Shown here piece after piece: positions 59,558 to 64,000 of a stretch of 64,000 bases of DNA (positions are counted from its first letter, which is position 1; each line of letters opens with the position of its first letter). The position numbers and the translations under genes are program-made. This DNA is from Aphanomyces cochlioides (taxonomy: Eukaryota; Oomycota; Saprolegniomycetes; Saprolegniales; Verrucalvaceae). The stretch spans positions 248,001 to 312,000 of the forward strand of contig JAHQRK010000021.1 in NCBI GenBank assembly GCA_019828595.1, in the 5' to 3' direction. Below the pieces are notes generated by a model that ran no database searches, was not told the origin of the DNA, and was given only the letters and a program-made list of their open reading frames with translations.

Positions 59558-59860
59558 TTCGATTTGATCTAGCGTCCTCGGACTCTCGTCCTTCTATATT
59601 AGATGTTTAGACTTTAGATAGCTATGAATCTCACTTCTCATTCTACTACTAACTCGGTTAATCTACACTACCGTTGTTAGTCTCCTTCCCCTTCCTATCC
59701 TGGTGCAGAGTCCTTGGCTAAAGTCGAGGATATTCGGTTCCTGTGAAGTCCAAACGTCTGGACCTTCGATTCTTTTTGTGCGTCATCGCTATCCCCGCGA
59801 CCGTCACAAAAGTGGTGGAGAAGCAGGGTATTCTCCAATTTTATTCAAGACCCTATTCCT

Positions 59861-61807
59861 ATGGATCCTCGAAGACCTACCGACTCGACCTTGTCCGAGT
59901 CGTCTCAACATCCAAGCCCCGCGTCACCTCCTCAGCTCATGTCTGAGTCTGATTCAGCTCAGATTCCGCGTCCTTCCTCTCCAACCTCAAGGAAGCGCGA
60001 TATGCAATATCGGATTCAATATCACGCTAACTCTCCCGAGCAACGTGATGAGGAGAAGCGAGTCCGACCTGAAGCTTACCTGGCGTTAACAGCCCCTGAG
60101 TCTGACATCAGCGATGACTCAATGGATCCTCGCAGTTCCTCTGAAGACCTGACTCTGTCTGACGAGAATACACTCGCGATCGCTTGCTCTGTACCGTTGC
60201 CCGATGGCGACGATGACTTCTACTTGCCTGACTCAAGCGGCCTCCCTCTTGCCTTAACTGATGGAAGGGCGATCCATGCTGAGTCCACTCAAGAAATCGT
60301 CCGATATGAAGCAAGCGACTCAATCTAAATCACGACTCAATCTGCCATAGTCGAGCGCACTATTGTCACTCGCTCCATGACAGCCAATCCACGTCGAGCC
60401 ATTGCTGGACCAAATCCGCTCGAATTACATATTCATCGCACTCTAGTCATGGCAAGAAGTGTCGTGACTCAGACTCAACACGTGCAGCCTACCCCGAATC
60501 TGCGTCTCGAACAAGGCAACTCGACTCCATTGTTGACTAACGAACAAGTCCAGCATGACACCGTTGAAATCGTCCCAATCCAATCTTCTCTTGGGATTCG
60601 ACAGCCGATCCGACCCGCGATTCAAGTGAACTCTTACGATCCCGTCCTCCTAACTCACGGTCAGTCCCATGACAATTGACGACCCTTACCTTTGCCCACG
60701 TCGAGTCAAATGACCGATCCTTCAGTAAACCATGACCTTGACATGGAAAATGAGACTCCAGAAATTGCCCTTACGTTGGTTTCGAATTTCTCCGTCCAAC
60801 TGCAGTCGTTACAATCGAAAGTCGAATCCTCGTCCGTTACCTTCAACTCTCTCAACGATCGTTTGAATCTTGCCGTCCAAACTTCGCAGTCGCAACATGA
60901 CATGACCGCGACTTCCCTAAATTCTCTATCGATCTTTTTACATGAACTCTCCGATCGCACCAACCAAGTCCTGCTTGAAGTGAACTATACTTATGGCGAA
61001 CTCAAGTCTGCGTTATCGACTCTTCAACATTCTAATCGATCTCCGACGCATGAAACTGACTTTGCCCGTTTGGAAACCGTCTTAGCTGCCCAACAAACGA
61101 CCATTTCGAACTTCCATCAGTCCCTGCAACATCACTCGGCTGAGCAACAGCGCATCAGCAAGGACCTCGAGACTCTAGCCAACGACCGTGCCTCTGACTT
61201 TCATCGCATCTTACACGAACTGCAGGTTCTCAGTCGCACCCACGAAGAGACTCACGCGGCGACTCAACAGAAACTTGACCGTAGCGAACTCAATCAAGTC
61301 AATCTCGCACAATCCAACCGCCGACTTCACGAACAAGTTGACGCACTAACCAGAGACAACGCGATTCTAATCGACCGCATTCAAACTCTCGAAGTCCTTT
61401 GTCAGCGACTCAATCACGAAGTCCACGCTGTTCCGAAATCTGAGTCTGATACCCCAGTGTCTACCAACGGGTTTGACTCACCAGAACCTACACTTGATCC
61501 TACCCATCGACTACTCCTATAACTTCAATCGTCTATCAACGCTATGGCGACCGAAATGTCCGAGGTCAAGGAATCTGTTGCCGACACAACAACCAATCAA
61601 GTGTTCGGACGTGCTGTCAAGTATACCACGACTCCGACTTCCGACGATCGTCTGGCCCTGTGAAGCAACACTTGACGTGGTTTTCTTTCCAAGACAAATA
61701 CGCCGAGGAATACACAACGCTCGGCGATCTCTTGGCCATGAATTCAGTCTTTGGAGCGTACGAAGGCGACGTGGAGCATGGACGTGTATACCTCCGAGTA
61801 TGAATTG
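59861..61807 (+). pseudogene. gag-like coiled-coil protein of a retroelement, broken
   Basis: Three frames (59861-60328, 60377-60679, 60692-61522) lie in one and the same reading frame, separated only by TAA at 60326-60328 and TGA at 60677-60679. The N-terminal part is rich in S, P, D and E (MDPRRPTDSTLSESSQ); residues from about 61000 to 61440 form a long coiled coil (LETLANDRASDFHRILHELQVL, LNQVNLAQSNRRLHEQVDAL). After TAA at 61520-61522 the frame runs on (MATEMSEVKESVADTT) and, with one shift, QHLTWFSFQDKYAEEYTTLGDLLA. This pattern suits the Gag/ORF1 of a retroelement, but no zinc knuckle, protease or RT is present. It stops where a TMF relic begins. Confidence 0.5.
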
Positions 61808-61827
61808 GTTTTCAGACCTGTCAAGAG

Positions 61828-62109
61828 GTGCAACCACCTTGTTGTCTTACTCCTGTTAATCCTCATGCGAAAACATCGTTCTGTATGCCGATCCTTGGGA
61901 TGATCGTTGCACAAATTATATCAAAGGAGTCCTTGCTACAGATTCACGCCTCTCTTTCGCCATCGCACTGCGGGCTGCTTCTACGCACAGCGTTGCATCC
62001 CACATGTGCTTGCTATATCAACGAAAAACACTGTCCAGTTTACGAGTCACCATTGAAAGACGCCACCCATGTCCTCCTTGGCGTAGGAAACTGTACATGG
62101 GTCCTGTGA
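61828..62109 (+). pseudogene. relic of the TMF C-terminal domain
   Basis: The segment shows LLLILMRKHRSVCRSLG, SLHKLYQRSPCYR, then TALHPTCACYINEKHCPVYESPLKDATHVLLGVGNCTWVL and TGA at 62107-62109, a decayed family C-terminus of the same type as the relics at 21.3 and 24.1 kb. Frame changes occur within it. Confidence 0.75.
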
Positions 62110-62310
62110 CTTAACATGTCGTTTCCCACGTAAGAGCACTCTTTTCGCTGAAAGATTCTGGTTTGAGGACAACAATGAACGTTACGTCAGACACTCTGCC
62201 GTTGCTGACGACTCGCGCCGTTGAAGAACCATGTGAGCATGATAAGCCATCAAGAACATGTTGCTTCGTTGCTTCAGGCCAACTCAAGAAATTTATTTTG
62301 CGTTGAACCT
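62106..62310 (+). repeat. copy of the 5' flank found before TMF12
   Basis: CTGTGACTTAACATGTCGTTTCCCACG and a later GTTGCTTC...CAAGAAAT...TTGCGTTGAAC correspond to 50835-51003 before TMF12. It starts right at the stop codon of the C-terminal relic, which suggests that in an older tandem array one gene's end adjoined the next gene's upstream region. Confidence 0.6.
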
Positions 62311-62707
62311 CGACATTGTATTGTGATTGGCATTTGCTTGGTAATGTCCTGTGCACGATTTCATTGGCTAAATTGTGTGATAAATATTTTCACGTCCATT
62401 TGGCTTTCACCCGTGAAGCGCTCGCACCGACGACAGAGGTCCTTTCAAGTGGAGTCAAGATGCCCGTCCATCGGAGGCAAAGAGGTCAATGTTGTCAACT
62501 CAATATATCAAGAAATCATTCTTCATCAAGTTTACGTCGCTTTGCTGCTGCTCGAACATCCCTGACAATTGACATGAATTTGAGTTGTGGAATCCGTCGT
62601 TGCCGTTTGGATGCGTTGGATGCACAGACCCGTTGGATGTACTCTGCTATACATCTTGTTGATGTTGCTAACTCATCGTCGTTTGGGTTTTTCGACATAG
62701 ATATGCC
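62311..62707. other. stretch downstream of the second recombinase
   Basis: A 60-codon minus-strand frame (62516-62698) is in phase with the recombinase frame beyond its stop and is basic (KRQRRIPQLKF), so it may be a read-through tail or chance. Nothing else recognised. Confidence 0.4.
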
Positions 62708-63960
62708 TTAATCGAGGCAAATTGATGTGAAATGACGCATGACGAACTTCCAGTCGACGAGTTGGTTACGCTGTGTGGAAATCTTGAGATCTTCGGGATG
62801 AAGAAGCCTGAATGGAGGCTGGTTTAAAGTGGGGTTGCCCTTCCACCAAAGCTGCCATGCAGTCGCCGTATCAACCGACGGAAATTTAAAGTCGATGGGA
62901 AGCCTACGAAAACGATCGCCCCATGCGTGTAGCGCAAACGTAGATGAATGTGATGTTGTTGGATCTGAGTGGCTTCGCACGGTAGTCTGGGTTTCTTTGA
63001 TTACTTCAGCCAATGTAGACTTGAGTAGAGCATGAGTTACATTTCCAGCGGCTACGCCTTTCTCTTCAATAAGCTGACCGACGCTTTGTACAATAATGTC
63101 GGGCATTTTTTAATAGCATTTTGGCTTTCCTGCAATTTTGCGTACAGTGATACATGTGGAGGTATACCAGTGGGTTTGAGGTAGTTTGACACCAAAAGCA
63201 CTTCACTCCGAAGACTACTCTATACATCATCCCTACGAAAGATCATTGTGGATAACAAGGGATGTCGTTGAGGCAAATTCGCAATGAGATATTCGCTGTG
63301 ATTGACAAGTGACGCAAGACACAGTCCAAGAATTACACGCATTTTGGTATTGTCATACAACGATGGAAACATAGACTTCAGAGCATGGTCGATGAGTAAT
63401 GATTCTTTCAAGGCAAAATGAGGGGGCAATTGGGCAAAACGAGCGTCATCCATGGGAAGGCCTGCAACAACACGGCCCAAAAACTGATCGCCTGCACGTT
63501 CGTAGTGCATATAACGTTCCAAGACATGGCCAATGCTCCAACCACAACGGATACAAACGCTGACAATTGATGGACCAGAAGTGCTGCCAGAACATGCAAA
63601 GGTTGCAACACCTTTGCGTATCGAGTGTGTACCAATATTCTTACTTGCATCGTGCGATTCAAGAGAAACAAGTTGACAAAGTTTCTTGTCAAATCGATCA
63701 CGCTGGTTTGAACCAGAAAAGAGAGGTCCGCCAGCTAGTGTAGGATTGCATGCAAAATAGACTCCAGACGCCAGAATCACACAAACAGATGGCTCAAAGG
63801 GTTCGCATATATATGCTTGGGGTCTCTGCGCTTTAGACCAGCTTGGTCGGTCTTGCTCTTGTAGAAGACATAACTTGAATATCCAAGAGACTTTTTGCCA
63901 CTATCCTTCAAGTCTCCACATTGTGTGGATTCGGCATGAACCCTCCGTATGCCTAGACAC
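62708..63960 (-). pseudogene. second Crypton-like tyrosine recombinase
   Basis: The minus strand reads, from about 63960: KDSGKKSLGYSSYVFYKSK, RDPKHIYANP, a one-base shift near 63800, CVILASGVYFACNPTLAGGPLFSGSNQRDRFDKKL, then GTHSIRKGVATFACSGST (H-x-x-R), CIRCGWSIGHVLERYMHYERAGDQFLGR with the probable tyrosine. In-frame TAG near 63215 is followed by SSLRSEVLLVSNYLKP; a shift at an A run near 63110 leads to PDIIVQSVGQLIEEKG and the C-terminal part to TAA at 62708. The N-terminal part lies beyond the readable region. It belongs to a different subgroup from the recombinase at 49-50.5 kb. Confidence 0.75.
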
Positions 63961-64000
63961 TACTTTTGATTCTGTTACACCCTCAAGCATCTTACCTTGA

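Noticed and set aside
1..64000. CRISPR arrays, tRNA, rRNA, bacterial operons or plasmid origins
   Set aside because: No regular spaced repeats, no cloverleaf or rRNA sequence noticed, and spliced genes with eukaryotic transposons rule out a bacterial reading.

Overview
The window reads as a transposon-rich stretch of a eukaryotic genome, most probably an oomycete of the Saprolegniales (Aphanomyces- or Saprolegnia-like). The evidence is short GT-AG introns of about 35-50 nt, an array of multi-exon membrane-protein genes, and the mixture of transposon classes (Ty3 pol with a second RNase H, Ty1/copia, LINE, mariner, PIF/Harbinger, pogo-like, Crypton-like tyrosine recombinases). The organism is inferred from style, not from a marker gene. 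I saw no rRNA or tRNA gene and no CRISPR array.

Layout. 1-3.0 kb: 3' half of a decayed Ty3/gypsy element. 4.6-27 kb, 33.0-33.7 kb, 51.0-53.0 kb and 54.0-58.3 kb: thirteen copies, here called TMF1-TMF13, of one gene family for multi-pass membrane proteins of about 570 residues whose C-terminal domain ends in a CPWVM-type tail. Only TMF9 (complement, 22167-24049, five exons, 568 aa) looks fully intact; the others carry stops, frameshifts, lost splice sites, deletions or transposons. TMF6-TMF7 (16767-19746) and TMF10-TMF11 (24408-33654) are arms of a near-identical inverted duplication around a 4.7-kb spacer that holds TMF8 and the intact TMF9. A young copia element (27263-32964) sits in TMF11.

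34.06-48.3 kb is a transposon nest: a mariner-like element (34064-38237) with a PIF/Harbinger element inside its right terminal repeat (35759-38218), then a pogo-like transposase gene split by a 9.1-kb LINE (38577-47684, 15-bp target duplication). 48.7-50.7 kb is a Crypton-like tyrosine recombinase unit with a perfect 61-bp palindrome. TMF13 carries a 2.4-kb element in intron 5 and TMF2 a 314-bp element in exon 2; both have 8-bp target duplications and similar ends. 58.97-59.56 kb is a small single-span membrane protein gene, 59.86-61.8 kb a decayed gag-like coding region, and 62.7-63.96 kb a second tyrosine recombinase on the minus strand.

Together this looks like a birth-and-death cluster of a lineage-specific membrane protein family, rearranged by inverted duplication and invaded by nearly every transposon class common in oomycetes. 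Many lesions are single-base indels, so some apparent pseudogenes could be sequencing errors; in-frame stops, exon deletions and transposon insertions cannot be explained that way.
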